DNA of 64,000 nucleotides from CAYYFX01 sp964571855 (lineage in GTDB: Bacteria; ARS69). The position numbers and the translations under genes are program-made. The notes below the pieces were generated by a model, which was not told where the DNA came from, ran no database searches, and saw only the letters and a program-made list of their open reading frames with translations. The DNA lies in contig CAZNDO010000002.1 of the NCBI GenBank assembly GCA_964571855.1, positions 124,001 to 188,000 on the forward strand. The letters run 5' to 3'. Positions 19,164 through 27,822 of the stretch are shown here, in pieces; the first letter of the stretch is position 1, and each line of letters opens with the position of its first letter.

Positions 19164-20044
19164 GGAACGCGCTGACCGTGGACGTGGAGGAGTGGTTCCA
19201 GGTCTCGAACTTCGAGGAGGCCGTCCCGCGCGACACCTGGGAGGGGCTGCCCTCGCGCGTCGAGGACGCCACGCGCCGCCTGCTGGACCTCTTCGAGCGC
19301 CGGGACGCGCGGGCCACGTGCTTCGTGCTGGGCTGGGTCGCGGAGCGGCACCCGCGCCTCGTGGCCGAGATCCGGGAGCGGGGCCACGACGTGGCCAGCC
19401 ACGGCTACGGCCACGAGCTCGTGTACCGCATCGGCGAGCGCGCGTTCGACGCGGACCTCGCGCGCGCGGAGGCGGCGATCGAGGCGGCGGCGGGCGCGCG
19501 CCCGCGCGGGTACCGCGCGCCGAGCTTCAGCGTGGATCGCCGCTCCGCGTGGGCGCTGGACGTCCTCGCGTCCCGCGGCTACGCGTACGACTCGAGCATC
19601 TTCCCGGTGCGCCATCCGCGCTACGGCGTGCCCGGCTTCCCGCCGTTCCCGTGTCGCGTGCGGGCGGACCGCGGCGGGACGCTCGCGGAGTTCCCCATGA
19701 CCACGCTGCGCATGGGGCCGCTCGCCCTGGGCGCGTCCGGCGGCGGCTGGATGCGCCTCCTGCCCCCGCAGGTGCTGCACGTGGCGTTCGCCCGGGCCAA
19801 CGCCGCGGGACAGCCCGCGGTGCTGTACGTGCACCCGTGGGAGATCGACCCGGAGCAGCCGCGCGTGCGGATCGGCGGCTGGAAGCGCGCGGCGCACTAC
19901 ACGAACCTGGACCGCACGCTGGGACGGCTGGACGCGCTGCTGGCGCGCTTCCGGTTCGCTCCCATGGATGACGTGCTGCACAGCGCGCCGGGCGTCTCGG
20001 CGGAACCGGTCCCCGCCGCGGGGTTGGCCGGGAGCGCCGCGTGA
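19160..20044 (+). CDS. Polysaccharide deacetylase, XrtA/DUF3473 type
   Basis: 294 aa. The GTG at 19160 is preceded by GGAGGAA and overlaps the previous stop. It begins NALTVDVEEWFQV, the DVEEWF motif of the DUF3473-containing deacetylases (TIGR03006 type). RATCFVLGWVAERHP and the metal-binding pair in DVASHGYGHE (SHGYxH) are intact. YRAPSFSV gives the conserved Arg/Pro loop, and YVHPWEIDPEQPR with the LDRTLGRLDALL tail is DUF3473. Expected to remove N- or O-acetyl groups from the exported or lipid-linked glycan. Confidence 0.92.
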   Translation: MRNALTVDVEEWFQVSNFEEAVPRDTWEGLPSRVEDATRRLLDLFERRDARATCFVLGWVAERHPRLVAEIRERGHDVASHGYGHELVYRIGERAFDADLARAEAAIEAAAGARPRGYRAPSFSVDRRSAWALDVLASRGYAYDSSIFPVRHPRYGVPGFPPFPCRVRADRGGTLAEFPMTTLRMGPLALGASGGGWMRLLPPQVLHVAFARANAAGQPAVLYVHPWEIDPEQPRVRIGGWKRAAHYTNLDRTLGRLDALLARFRFAPMDDVLHSAPGVSAEPVPAAGLAGSAA

Positions 20045-20892
20045 CCGGAGCCCGGCTGCTGTCCGTGGGGGAGGAGGCCGGCCTCGCCCTGCGCTGCGCG
20101 CAGGACGCGGCCGGAGCGTTCCGGCATCGCGCCGCGCTGGAGGCGGGCGCGCTCGCGATCCTCGGGAAGCTCGTCGTGCCGGCGCTCCTCGTCGCCTATC
20201 CCTCCGGACCGGGCGCGCGCCTGGTGGACCGGGCGCTCGCGGCGATCGGCGGGGAGGAGGCGCTGCACTTCCCCGCGGCGAACGCGGCGTTCCCGCGGCT
20301 GCTGGAGATCCTCGATCCTGCCGCCTCGTGGCTGTTCGCGCTGCCGGGGTACGTCCTGCTGGTCGCGGCGCTGCCGCGCGTGCTCGCCCGGCGGACGGAC
20401 CCGCGGGCCGGCGCGGGGGCGGCGCTGGCGTGCCTTCCCGCGGTCCTTCTCGCGGCGCTGCCGGCCGCGCTGCTCGGCATCGCCGCCCCCGTGGTCCGCA
20501 GCGGGATCGCCGAGCGGATCTTCGGGGTGCAGGGGCTCGTGGCCGTGGCGGGGCTGTCGGCGGCCGCCCTGGCGCTGGCCGGCCTCGTGGCGTTCGCGCT
20601 GCCGGCGGTCGTCCTGGGGAGGGCGGGCCCGTTCGCCGCGCTCGCGCGGAGCAGCGCGCTGGCCACCCGGTTCCCGCGCCTCACCCTGGCCGCGCTCGGG
20701 GTGCAGGCGATCGTGGCGGCGATCCTCGCGCCGTCCCCCGCGGAGACCGCGGGACGCTTCGAGACGATCGCGCCCGAGCTCGTGCCGTGGCTGCTTGCGG
20801 CGGGCACGGTCGCGCTGGGGGCCGTCGAGGCGTTCCGCATCGCGATCTTCACGCGGCTGTGGCTGCACGCGCACGGCGCGGAGGACGCATGA
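20041..20892 (+). CDS. Uncharacterised multi-pass membrane protein
   Basis: 283 aa, GTG start overlapping the deacetylase stop by 4 nt. I do not recognise a family. An N-terminal soluble segment (about 40 residues) is followed by five or six hydrophobic helices, e.g. LAILGKLVVPALLVAY, WLFALPGYVLLVAALP, ACLPAVLLAALPAALLGIA and LSAAALALAGLVAFALPAV. The layout resembles bacterial proteins with several related TM repeats, such as YIP1- or DUF4013-like proteins, but this is only an impression. Coupled to a TPR lipoprotein downstream, so the pair may form an envelope complex for the polysaccharide. Confidence 0.75.
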   Translation: MTGARLLSVGEEAGLALRCAQDAAGAFRHRAALEAGALAILGKLVVPALLVAYPSGPGARLVDRALAAIGGEEALHFPAANAAFPRLLEILDPAASWLFALPGYVLLVAALPRVLARRTDPRAGAGAALACLPAVLLAALPAALLGIAAPVVRSGIAERIFGVQGLVAVAGLSAAALALAGLVAFALPAVVLGRAGPFAALARSSALATRFPRLTLAALGVQAIVAAILAPSPAETAGRFETIAPELVPWLLAAGTVALGAVEAFRIAIFTRLWLHAHGAEDA

Positions 20893-22280
20893 CGACGCGG
20901 GCGGCGCGCCGCTGGCTCCTGCTGGCCGCCCTGGCGCTGCCGGCGTGCGCGGGCTCCGACGAGCCGGCGCGCCGCTTCGAGGCGGAGGGTGCGCGCTGGA
21001 ATCTGGACCGCGCGGAGCGCCGGCTCGGCGAGCGCGCGATGGCGTCGCCCGCGGTGCGCGCGGACCTCCGCGCGCGGCACCTGGAGCTCGCGCGCCGCTT
21101 CGGTCCGGAGCGCCCCGTGCCGGCCGGGGCGCGCCTGGGGCCGGACGAGCGCCTGCGCTACGCGATCGCGGGAGCGTCCGCGCTGTACGCGGCGGAGCTG
21201 GCCGCGCGGGACGGCACGGACGAGGCGCTGCGCCGGGAGCTTGCGGACGTGGCCACGCGGTACGCCTTCGACCCGGATGTCGCCGTGCGGGCGCGCGTGC
21301 GCGAGGGTCTCGCCTGGGAAGCGATCGGCGAGGCGGCCACGGCGCTCGTCTCGTACCGGGCCGCGCTCGAGGCGCCGGATCCCGGGGAGGGCGCGTCCCC
21401 GGAGTGGGAGCGGCTGCGCAGCGACCTGGAGCTGCACGTGGTCCTGCGGGTGGAGGAGAGGGGACCGCCGGCCGCGACGGCGGAGGCGGTGCGGTCCGCG
21501 CGCGCGCGCCTGGCGCGGCGCGCCGCCGCGCAGGACGGCCCGCTCGGACGCTGGATCCGGCGCCGGCTCGCGGAGGTGTGCGCGGTGGGCGGCGACGGCG
21601 ACGAGGCCGCGCGGATCCTGGGCGAACTGTTGGAAGGGGACGATGTCACGGACGAGCGGGCGGAGTTGCGCGTGCGGCTGGGCGAGGTGCACGAGCGGCT
21701 GCGTGACGCGCCGTCCGAGGCCGAGTCCCTGTACCGCCTGGCCGGGGCGCAGGCCGCCGGGCGGCCGGCGGGAACCGATGCGCGGTTGCACCTCGGCCAT
21801 CTGCTGCGGCGCACGGATCGTCCCCGGGAGGCGGTCGACGCATACGCGCTGGTCATCGCCGCGGCGGTGGTGGAGGGCGATCCGGCGCGGGCCGAGGCGT
21901 TGTGGGGACGCGGCCTCGCGTTCGACGCGCTGAACCGGTGGGAGGACGCGATCCCGGCGTTCGCGCGCGGCGCCGGGGAGCCGGGGCCGTTCGGCCTGGG
22001 GTGCGCGGCCCGGCTGTCGCAGCGGTTCCGCCTGATCGGCCATCCCGAGGCGGAGTCCACCACGCACGGCTTCGTCGCCCGCGCGGCCGAAGCGGCGCGC
22101 GTGGCCCCGCCGCCGCCGGTGCTGCGCGACTGGGCCTGGAAGGTGCGCCGGGCGCGCGAGGCGGCCGCGTGGGACGCGGTGGCGGAGGAACTCGACGCGA
22201 TCGCGCGCGGACGGGCGGGTTCCGCGCTCGCGGACTCGGCCCGCGCCGCCGCGGTGGCGCTGGACGCGGGACCGCGTTGA
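20889..22280 (+). CDS. TPR-rich lipoprotein
   Basis: 463 aa, ATG overlapping the previous stop. The signal sequence RWLLLAALALPAC carries a lipobox (LPAC) with Cys17 as lipidation site. The remainder is helical, Ala/Arg/Glu-rich and tetratricopeptide-like: e.g. EALRRELADVATRYAF, GEAATALVSYRAALEAP and RPREAVDAYALVIAAAV have the spacing of Gly/Ala/Tyr positions seen in TPRs. Its position after a membrane protein in a polysaccharide locus recalls TPR lipoproteins that scaffold exopolysaccharide export (AlgK/PelB-like in role), but homology to them is not claimed. Confidence 0.72.
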   Translation: MTTRAARRWLLLAALALPACAGSDEPARRFEAEGARWNLDRAERRLGERAMASPAVRADLRARHLELARRFGPERPVPAGARLGPDERLRYAIAGASALYAAELAARDGTDEALRRELADVATRYAFDPDVAVRARVREGLAWEAIGEAATALVSYRAALEAPDPGEGASPEWERLRSDLELHVVLRVEERGPPAATAEAVRSARARLARRAAAQDGPLGRWIRRRLAEVCAVGGDGDEAARILGELLEGDDVTDERAELRVRLGEVHERLRDAPSEAESLYRLAGAQAAGRPAGTDARLHLGHLLRRTDRPREAVDAYALVIAAAVVEGDPARAEALWGRGLAFDALNRWEDAIPAFARGAGEPGPFGLGCAARLSQRFRLIGHPEAESTTHGFVARAAEAARVAPPPPVLRDWAWKVRRAREAAAWDAVAEELDAIARGRAGSALADSARAAAVALDAGPR

Positions 22281-22324
22281 TGCACGCTCAGGGCGGCGCC
22301 GCCGCCGGCCGAAGGAGAAAGGTC

Positions 22325-22352
22325 TTGACCAAACCCGGCGCGCATCAAGAAT
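22325..22352 (+). promoter_or_regulatory. Possible sigma-70-type promoter before DUF5683 gene
   Basis: TTGACC at 22325-22330, 16-nt spacer, AAGAAT at 22347-22352 in the 95-nt gap before the start at 22376. The -35 is the same as at five other places in the window; the -10 is weaker. Confidence 0.3.
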
Positions 22353-22375
22353 GGTCGCCCGGACCTGGGGGGAAC

Positions 22376-23521
22376 ATGGGCCTGCGTCGACGGATCGGTG
22401 GATGGACCGCGGGGCTTGCCGCGCTGGCGCTGCTGGCGGCGGCGTCGGACGCGTCGGCCCAGGCGTCGCGGCGCGAGGGTCGGGCCCTGGAGTTCAAGAC
22501 GGACCTCCCGTGGGCGGTGCTCACGCTGGAGGGCGATGACGACGTCCACGGCGTCTCCCCGCTGCGCATTCCCGGCCCTCTGGCCGGCGACTTCTGGCTC
22601 AGCGCGCGGGGCCCCGGCGTGGAAACGGAACGGGGGCGGGTGCGCGTGGGCCTGGACGAGGCCGGCGCGCGCGTGGAGTCCTGGGGCGCCATCCCGTTCC
22701 GCGAGACCTTCATGCGGGCGCTGCTCTTCCCCGGGTATCCCCAGGCCCGCTACAACGAGCGCGGCAAGTCCCGGATGCTGATCCTCGGCGGTCTCGTGGG
22801 GCTGGGCTTCACCGGTTGGGCGCAGTGGGACTTCTGGGAGCGCGAGGACGACGTTACGGCGCTGGAGCAGCGCATCGCCGCGTCCTCGTCGGACGGCGAG
22901 CGCGACGCGCTGCGCCGCGAGCTGCTGGACGCGCGGGAGGAGAAGACGTTCGCGGCCGATCGGCGGCTCCTGTTCGCGGGCGCCACGGGCGCCGTGTGGG
23001 GGGTCAGCCTCCTGGACGCGGTGGCGTTCTCGCCGGACTTCCACGTGAGCGCGGCGGACGAGGCGGGACTCTCGCTCGCCCTTCGCCGCAAGACGCGCCT
23101 GGACGCCATGCTCCGCGGCGTGGTGTTCCCGGGGCTCGGGCAGGCCTACAACGGCCGCACGAACAAGGCGGTCGTGGCGGCGCTGGCCGCCGGGGCCGCG
23201 GGGGCCTGGCTCGTGCACGAGCAGGACGACTACAATCGGGCGGTGGCCGACTTCGGCAAGGTGCGGAGCCGGTACGAGAACGCGTCCAGCGTCGACGAGC
23301 GCACCGCGCTCCTGAGCGAGCAGCAGGCGCTCTTCGACGACGTGACCGACCGGGAGTCCGACCGGGACCTCGCGATGATGCTGCTCGCCGGCGTCTGGGG
23401 CCTGTCGCTCCTGGACACGGCCCTGGACTTCGATCGGGGCTGGGGGCAGACCCCCGTGTCCGCGCGCGTCGGCATGGTGCCGGGGTCGTTCGGGACGGTC
23501 GCCGCCCAGCTGCGCTTCTAG
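22376..23521 (+). CDS. DUF5683-like membrane-associated protein
   Basis: 381 aa with a signal peptide (GLAALALLAAASDASAQA). Two related halves each contain a short stretch of the type ALLFPGYPQARYNERGKSRM and VVFPGLGQAYNGRTNKAVV, the 'PGLGQxYNGxxxK' core of DUF5683, a domain frequent in Bacteroidota and other FCB genomes. Each is followed by hydrophobic helices and a charged segment with coiled-coil character (residues ~160-190 and ~290-330). Role unknown. Eleven nucleotides separate it from the FN3 lipoprotein gene, so they are likely co-transcribed. Confidence 0.75.
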   Translation: MGLRRRIGGWTAGLAALALLAAASDASAQASRREGRALEFKTDLPWAVLTLEGDDDVHGVSPLRIPGPLAGDFWLSARGPGVETERGRVRVGLDEAGARVESWGAIPFRETFMRALLFPGYPQARYNERGKSRMLILGGLVGLGFTGWAQWDFWEREDDVTALEQRIAASSSDGERDALRRELLDAREEKTFAADRRLLFAGATGAVWGVSLLDAVAFSPDFHVSAADEAGLSLALRRKTRLDAMLRGVVFPGLGQAYNGRTNKAVVAALAAGAAGAWLVHEQDDYNRAVADFGKVRSRYENASSVDERTALLSEQQALFDDVTDRESDRDLAMMLLAGVWGLSLLDTALDFDRGWGQTPVSARVGMVPGSFGTVAAQLRF

Positions 23522-23531
23522 GAGACGAACC

Positions 23532-25133
23532 GTGCGCCTCGCCATTCCCGCCACCCTCGTCGTGCTCGCGCTGTGGGCCGGGTGCGCCGAGGCCCCCACG
23601 GATCCCTCCGGCGACGTGCCGGTGCCGCCGGGGCAGTTGCCCCCGGTTCCCACGAACCTCGCCGTGGAGGTGTCCCCGGGAGAGGTGCTCCTCACTTGGT
23701 CCGTGACGGACGCCACGGGCGTGACGGACTACCGCGTGTACCGCGCCACGGGGAGCGGGGAGTTCGCGCTGCTCGGCGCGCCCACCGCCACCTCGTACCG
23801 GGACGGCCAGGCCATCTCGGGCTCCACGTACCGGTACCAGGTGGCCGCGCGCCGGAACGGCCTGGAGGGGGAGCGCTCCGTCACCGTGTCCGCGACGCCC
23901 GGCCTGTTCTCGCTCGTGCTGGAGGGCGGGGCGGAGGTGACGGGCGGGAACGCGGTGGAGCCGGGCAGCCGGAAGATCCGCCTCGGGCTCGTGGCTCCGT
24001 CCAACACGGTGGCCTTCCGCGTCTCGGAGGACTCCACGCTCGCCGACGTCCCGCGCCAGGGCTTCGATCCGCTGGCGCCCACGGCGGTCTTCACGCTCTC
24101 CCCGGGCGACGGCCGGAAGACCGTGTTCATCCGCTACGAGGACGGCGGCGGCTCGGAGTCCCGCCTGGTGCGCAGTTCCATCGTCCTGGACACGAAGGCC
24201 ATCATCCTGTCGGTCACGGAGGATTCCGGCGGCTCGGTCCTGATGGTGAACGACGTGTTGCACCTCGCGGCCCGCGTGGACACCACGGGCGGCACGGCCA
24301 CGGTGGACATCGGCGCGCTCTTCCCCGGCGTTCGCCTGTTCGACGACGGGACGAACGGCGATCCCACGGCGTTCGATGCCACGTTCGAGCGGGACTTCGT
24401 CATCCCCGCGGGCGCCGAGATCGTGAACGCGCTGGTCACCGCCTCGTTCACGGACGAGGTCGGGAACGCCGCGGAGCGGGTGGGCGCCGCCACGCGCGTG
24501 ACGATCGCGGAGCCGCCGGCGCCCGTGCAGTTCGATCCCGCGGCGAGTCGCGTGCAGGGCGCGGGGATCCGGTTGGAGTGGTCGCGGAACGCCGACGCGG
24601 ACTTCGCGAAGTACCGCATCTTCCGTTCGGGGCCCGGCGGCTCCACGGTGACGGAGGCCGGAACGCTGGTCACGGTCATCACGGACCGCGAGACGGTCTC
24701 GTTCCGGGATGCCGGGCTCACCGGCGGGACGCAGTACACCTGGGGCGTCCAGGCGATGGATGCCAGCGGTTTCCGGTCGGCCCTGGATCTCCTCACGCGG
24801 ACCGTCGCGCACGACCCGCTGCTCGCGTCGCCGGGAGTGACCCCGGGCACGGGCTCACCGGCCACCCCGTTCACGTACTCGGTCACCTACCGGCACGCCG
24901 GGAACGTGGCGCCCACCTTCGTGCGGGTGATCGTGGACGCCAACCAGTCCTTCGCGATGACCAAGGTGGGAGGCGGGACGAACTGGATCGCGGGGGAGCT
25001 GTTCCAGGCCAACGCCAACCTCGCCGCGGGCGGCCACACCTACTTCTTCGAGGCGCTCGGGACGGACAGCTCGTCGGCCCGGAACCCGGCCAGCCCGGGG
25101 CTCGTGCTGGGCGGGCCCTCGGTCAGCAACTGA
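23532..25133 (+). CDS. Fibronectin type III lipoprotein
   Basis: 533 aa. GTG start with GGAG 7 nt upstream. The signal peptide ends in a lipobox (LWAGC, Cys17). A first FN3 domain (about residues 40-125: PTNLAVEVSPGEVLLTW, TDYRVYRA) is followed by beta-rich segments with FDDGTNGDPTAFD, the choice-of-anchor-X type loop. A second FN3 domain (GIRLEWSRNADADFAKYRIFR, split by Gly/Ser loops) and a C-terminal Ig-like domain (PFTYSVTYRHAG) complete it. Such proteins are surface adhesins or scaffolds; the binding partner is unknown. Probably an outer-membrane lipoprotein. Confidence 0.78.
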   Translation: MRLAIPATLVVLALWAGCAEAPTDPSGDVPVPPGQLPPVPTNLAVEVSPGEVLLTWSVTDATGVTDYRVYRATGSGEFALLGAPTATSYRDGQAISGSTYRYQVAARRNGLEGERSVTVSATPGLFSLVLEGGAEVTGGNAVEPGSRKIRLGLVAPSNTVAFRVSEDSTLADVPRQGFDPLAPTAVFTLSPGDGRKTVFIRYEDGGGSESRLVRSSIVLDTKAIILSVTEDSGGSVLMVNDVLHLAARVDTTGGTATVDIGALFPGVRLFDDGTNGDPTAFDATFERDFVIPAGAEIVNALVTASFTDEVGNAAERVGAATRVTIAEPPAPVQFDPAASRVQGAGIRLEWSRNADADFAKYRIFRSGPGGSTVTEAGTLVTVITDRETVSFRDAGLTGGTQYTWGVQAMDASGFRSALDLLTRTVAHDPLLASPGVTPGTGSPATPFTYSVTYRHAGNVAPTFVRVIVDANQSFAMTKVGGGTNWIAGELFQANANLAAGGHTYFFEALGTDSSSARNPASPGLVLGGPSVSN

Positions 25134-25157
25134 TTCGGGGGACGGCGGGTTTCCCGC

Positions 25158-25186
25158 TTGACCCCGGCTCCGGGGGCTGCTAGCCT
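25158..25186 (+). promoter_or_regulatory. Sigma-70-type promoter for the initiating sugar transferase
   Basis: TTGACC at 25158-25163, 17-nt spacer, TAGCCT at 25181-25186. The predicted transcript starts near 25193 and begins with a perfect 14-bp palindrome. The gene starts at 25263. Confidence 0.6.
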
Positions 25187-25206
25187 CTTCCGAAGTTTTT
25201 CCTGCC

Positions 25207-25220
25207 CCGCAACGTTGCGG
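25207..25220. promoter_or_regulatory. Perfect 14-bp palindrome in sugar transferase leader
   Basis: CCGCAACGTTGCGG reads the same on both strands and lies about 14-28 nt after the predicted transcription start. It could be a repressor operator or, in RNA, the base of a short hairpin; the absence of a loop favours DNA recognition. Confidence 0.4.
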
Positions 25221-25262
25221 CGGGCTCGTCCCCCCTGGGCTCCTTCGCCGGAGAGGTGTCGC

Positions 25263-26033
25263 GTGCGCGATTCACAGCTTTCCGTCTCGAGGATCGACAG
25301 GGCCGACGTGTCCCCGCTTCGCCTGGTCCCGGAGCCGCCCGTGGTGCTGCCCATGCCCACCGGACCGGTGCGGCGTGCATTCGACGTGGTGGGAGCGGTG
25401 CTGCTGCTGGCGGCCCTGGCGCCGGTGCTGGTCCTCATCGGCCTCGTGGTGGCGTTCACGTCGCCGGGCCCCGTCATCTACAAGCAGACGCGCGTGGGGA
25501 TCAACCGCCGGTCGGGCGCCGAGCGGCGCGCGGTGCCGGGCGCGAACGGGCCGGCGGATCGGCGCCGCGCCGATCGCCGCGTCGTGACGAGCGCGGGGTG
25601 CCTGTACCACATCCTGAAGTTCCGCACGATGGTGGACGGCGCCGAGGCGAAGCGCGGCCCGCAATGGGCCAGCAAGAACGACGACCGGATCACCCCCATC
25701 GGTCGGCTGCTGCGCCGCACGCGGCTGGACGAGCTGCCCCAGCTCGTGAACGTGCTGCGCGGCGAGATGAGCTTCATCGGACCGCGTCCGGAGCGTCCGT
25801 TCTTCGTGGAGCGCTTCGAGCAGTCCATCCCCCGGTACTCGGAGCGGCTCTCGGTCGTCCCCGGGATCACCGGGCTCGCGCAGGTCGAGCACACGTACGA
25901 CACGTCCGAGGACGACGTGCGGCGGAAGCTCGACTGGGACCTTCGCTACCTGGAGAACCGGAGCGTCTCGATGGACCTCCGGATCCTCTGGAAGACGGTC
26001 CGCGTGGTTCTCTCGGGTCACGGAGCGCATTGA
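25263..26033 (+). CDS. Initiating polyprenyl-phosphate sugar-1-phosphate transferase (bacterial sugar transferase)
   Basis: 256 aa. The GTG at 25263 has GGAGAGG 6 nt upstream; longer in-frame starts would precede the predicted transcript. One hydrophobic re-entrant helix (DVVGAVLLLAALAPVLVLIG) leads into the conserved SPGPVIYKQTRVG, FRTM, RRTRLDELPQLVNVLRGEMS and GPRPERP motifs of monotopic phosphoglycosyltransferases (PF02397). The DE pair in LDELPQ and the RPE motif are intact. It starts repeat-unit synthesis by moving phospho-sugar to undecaprenyl phosphate. A charged insert (RRRADRR region) sits between VGINRR and the FRTM motif. Confidence 0.92.
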   Translation: MRDSQLSVSRIDRADVSPLRLVPEPPVVLPMPTGPVRRAFDVVGAVLLLAALAPVLVLIGLVVAFTSPGPVIYKQTRVGINRRSGAERRAVPGANGPADRRRADRRVVTSAGCLYHILKFRTMVDGAEAKRGPQWASKNDDRITPIGRLLRRTRLDELPQLVNVLRGEMSFIGPRPERPFFVERFEQSIPRYSERLSVVPGITGLAQVEHTYDTSEDDVRRKLDWDLRYLENRSVSMDLRILWKTVRVVLSGHGAH

Positions 26034-26073
26034 TCCACTTGGACTTAGCGGTGTTGCCCGCCCGGGATTCGGC

Positions 26074-26102
26074 TTGACCGTCCCGGGGGCCGGTGCTAGC
26101 GT
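26074..26102 (+). promoter_or_regulatory. Sigma-70-type promoter for the STAS gene
   Basis: TTGACC at 26074-26079, 17-nt spacer, TAGCGT at 26097-26102. A leader of about 120 nt precedes the GGAGGT ribosome site and the GTG at 26231; I saw no conserved structure in it. Confidence 0.6.
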
Positions 26103-26230
26103 CGGCCCGTTTCGAGGTGCGTCCGCTCTGCCCGCAACGCACAGTTTCCCAATGGGTTGCAGCGTCCGCCCGGGCCGCGGTCGCGGAGCGGTGGGCCGGC
26201 GGAGGGCGTGCCTTCGTCGCGGAGGTCGGC

Positions 26231-26593
26231 GTGGAGGTCTCGACCCGTCGGGTCGGCGACGTGACGGTGCTGGCGCTCTCGGGGAAGGTGCTCGGAGGGC
26301 CGGAGTCGGACTGCCTGCGCTCGGAGCTCGAGCGCATCCTCGCGGCCGGCGAGCGGCGGCTTCTCGTGGATCTCTCGGGCGTTCCGTGGATGAACAGCGC
26401 CGGTCTGGGCATACTGCTCGCGGCCTATTCGCGGCTCCGGGACCAGGGCGGCGTCCTCCGGTTCAGCGGCGTGGGGGAGCGCGTGCGGGGAATCCTTCGC
26501 ACCACCAAACTCCTCACGGTCCTGGACGTGGTTGACGATGAATCCACAGGAATCCGCAGCTTCGCCGAGAGGCCGGCGGGGGGGAGCGCGTAG
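26231..26593 (+). CDS. STAS-domain anti-sigma factor antagonist
   Basis: 120 aa. GTG start with GGAGGT 5 nt upstream; the protein then begins MEVSTRRVGDVTVLALSGKV, the usual first strand of the STAS fold. The phosphorylatable Ser motif is present (VPWMNSAGLGILL, matching the D/N-S-x-G-L signature of SpoIIAA/RsbV). In partner switching it would bind an RsbW-type kinase when unphosphorylated. No such kinase is in the window; the PP2C phosphatase at 35847 could be its phosphatase. Located between polysaccharide genes, so it may control their expression. Confidence 0.88.
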   Translation: MEVSTRRVGDVTVLALSGKVLGGPESDCLRSELERILAAGERRLLVDLSGVPWMNSAGLGILLAAYSRLRDQGGVLRFSGVGERVRGILRTTKLLTVLDVVDDESTGIRSFAERPAGGSA

Positions 26594-26742
26594 GGGCGGG
26601 GATCGCCCCGGCTGTCCGCGTGCGGCGACATGCGGATCCGGCGTCGTCCCCTGGCGGGGACACATCGCCCGGGGACGGGTGCTTCCGGGGCTCCCCCGGG
26701 ACCCGCACGCGCGGTCCGACTCTTGCTTGGAAGTGGGGGACG

Positions 26743-27801
26743 ATGGGAGCCGGCGACCGAGATTCATCCGCCCGCCTCGGGCCTGCGGCCGGGCTCCTGG
26801 CCCGCCTCGTGGCGTTGCCGCCGCTGGGGCAGATCGGTCCGGCGCGCTACGCCGGCTTCCTGCGGGCCGCCGCCGACCTGTTCGAGGCGGACGGGGCCGG
26901 CGTGTCCTTCTGGGTGAGCCCGCACGAGGTGCGCCGGCTGTGCGCCCTGTCCGGCGAGGTCTGCCGCGAGATCCACGAGGAGGTGCTGGATCCCGGCTCG
27001 GCCGACGGGCCGATGCGCCGCGCGCTGCGCCAGGGCGGGGTGATCGCCCACGGCCCCGGCTCGGCCGGCGCCTTCGATCCCCGCGTGGACGGTTTCCCCG
27101 GCCGTGACGCCGCGGCAACTTTGCACGTGGGCCTCCGCATGCGGGACGAGCCCCCGGCGAGCCTCTCCCTGGCCCGCTTCGACGCGGGCCGCCCGTTCGA
27201 AGCAGCGCAGCAGGAGCGGGCGCGCGAGCTCGCCCCGCTGTTCGCCGCGGCGCTGGACAACCTCCGGCGGTTCGCTCGCGCCGAGGAGCTCTCGATCACC
27301 GACGGACTGACCGGCGTCTACAATTACCGGTATCTTCGCAGCGCCATGGACCGCGAGGTCGCCCGGGCGAAGCGGTTCCGCGAGGAGTTCGCGATCATCA
27401 TGCTCGACGTGGACCACCTCAAGGAATACAACGATGTGCACGGACACCTGCAGGGCAGCGAGGTCCTGCGGCGGCTCGCGCAGATCGTGCTGGGGGAGTT
27501 GCGGGCCACGGACATCCTGGCGAAGTACGGGGGGGACGAATTCGTCGTGATCCTGCCGCAGACGCCGCGGGACGGGGCACGGGTGCTCGCGGAGCGGATC
27601 CGGGCGGCCGTGTCCGCGTACGAGTTCCCCGGCGAGACCGCCGGGACGAAGATCACCACGTCCATGGGCATCGCGCGCTTCCCGGACGACGGCGAGGGAA
27701 CGACGGAGCTCCTCGAGGCGGCGGACGCCGCCCTGTACGGGGCGAAGCGCGGGGGGCGCAACCGCGTCTCCCAGGCCGCGGATGGCTCGAACGCAGGTTG
27801 A
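26743..27801 (+). CDS. Diguanylate cyclase with N-terminal GAF-like domain
   Basis: 352 aa. The start at 26743 (MGAGDRDSS) follows a GGGGGA site. Residues ~20-165 look like a GAF sensor (LLARLVALPPLGQIG..., ending LFAAALDNLRRF), joined by a helix to a GGDEF domain. The active site is complete: DVDHLKEYND for metal and substrate and KYGGDEFVV for the signature. No RxxD inhibitory site is evident just upstream of GGDEF (the residues there are ATDILAKY). c-di-GMP made here could regulate polysaccharide output or the flagellum-to-sessile switch. 21 nt upstream of the dehydrogenase gene, likely one transcript. Confidence 0.92.
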   Translation: MGAGDRDSSARLGPAAGLLARLVALPPLGQIGPARYAGFLRAAADLFEADGAGVSFWVSPHEVRRLCALSGEVCREIHEEVLDPGSADGPMRRALRQGGVIAHGPGSAGAFDPRVDGFPGRDAAATLHVGLRMRDEPPASLSLARFDAGRPFEAAQQERARELAPLFAAALDNLRRFARAEELSITDGLTGVYNYRYLRSAMDREVARAKRFREEFAIIMLDVDHLKEYNDVHGHLQGSEVLRRLAQIVLGELRATDILAKYGGDEFVVILPQTPRDGARVLAERIRAAVSAYEFPGETAGTKITTSMGIARFPDDGEGTTELLEAADAALYGAKRGGRNRVSQAADGSNAG

Positions 27802-27822
27802 GGGGAGAGGGGGCGAGGAGCG

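Noticed and set aside
25158..25262. An N-terminal extension of 35 codons for the initiating sugar transferase.
   Set aside because: It would begin at the promoter -35 itself; GTG 25263 has a proper ribosome site and fits the family length.
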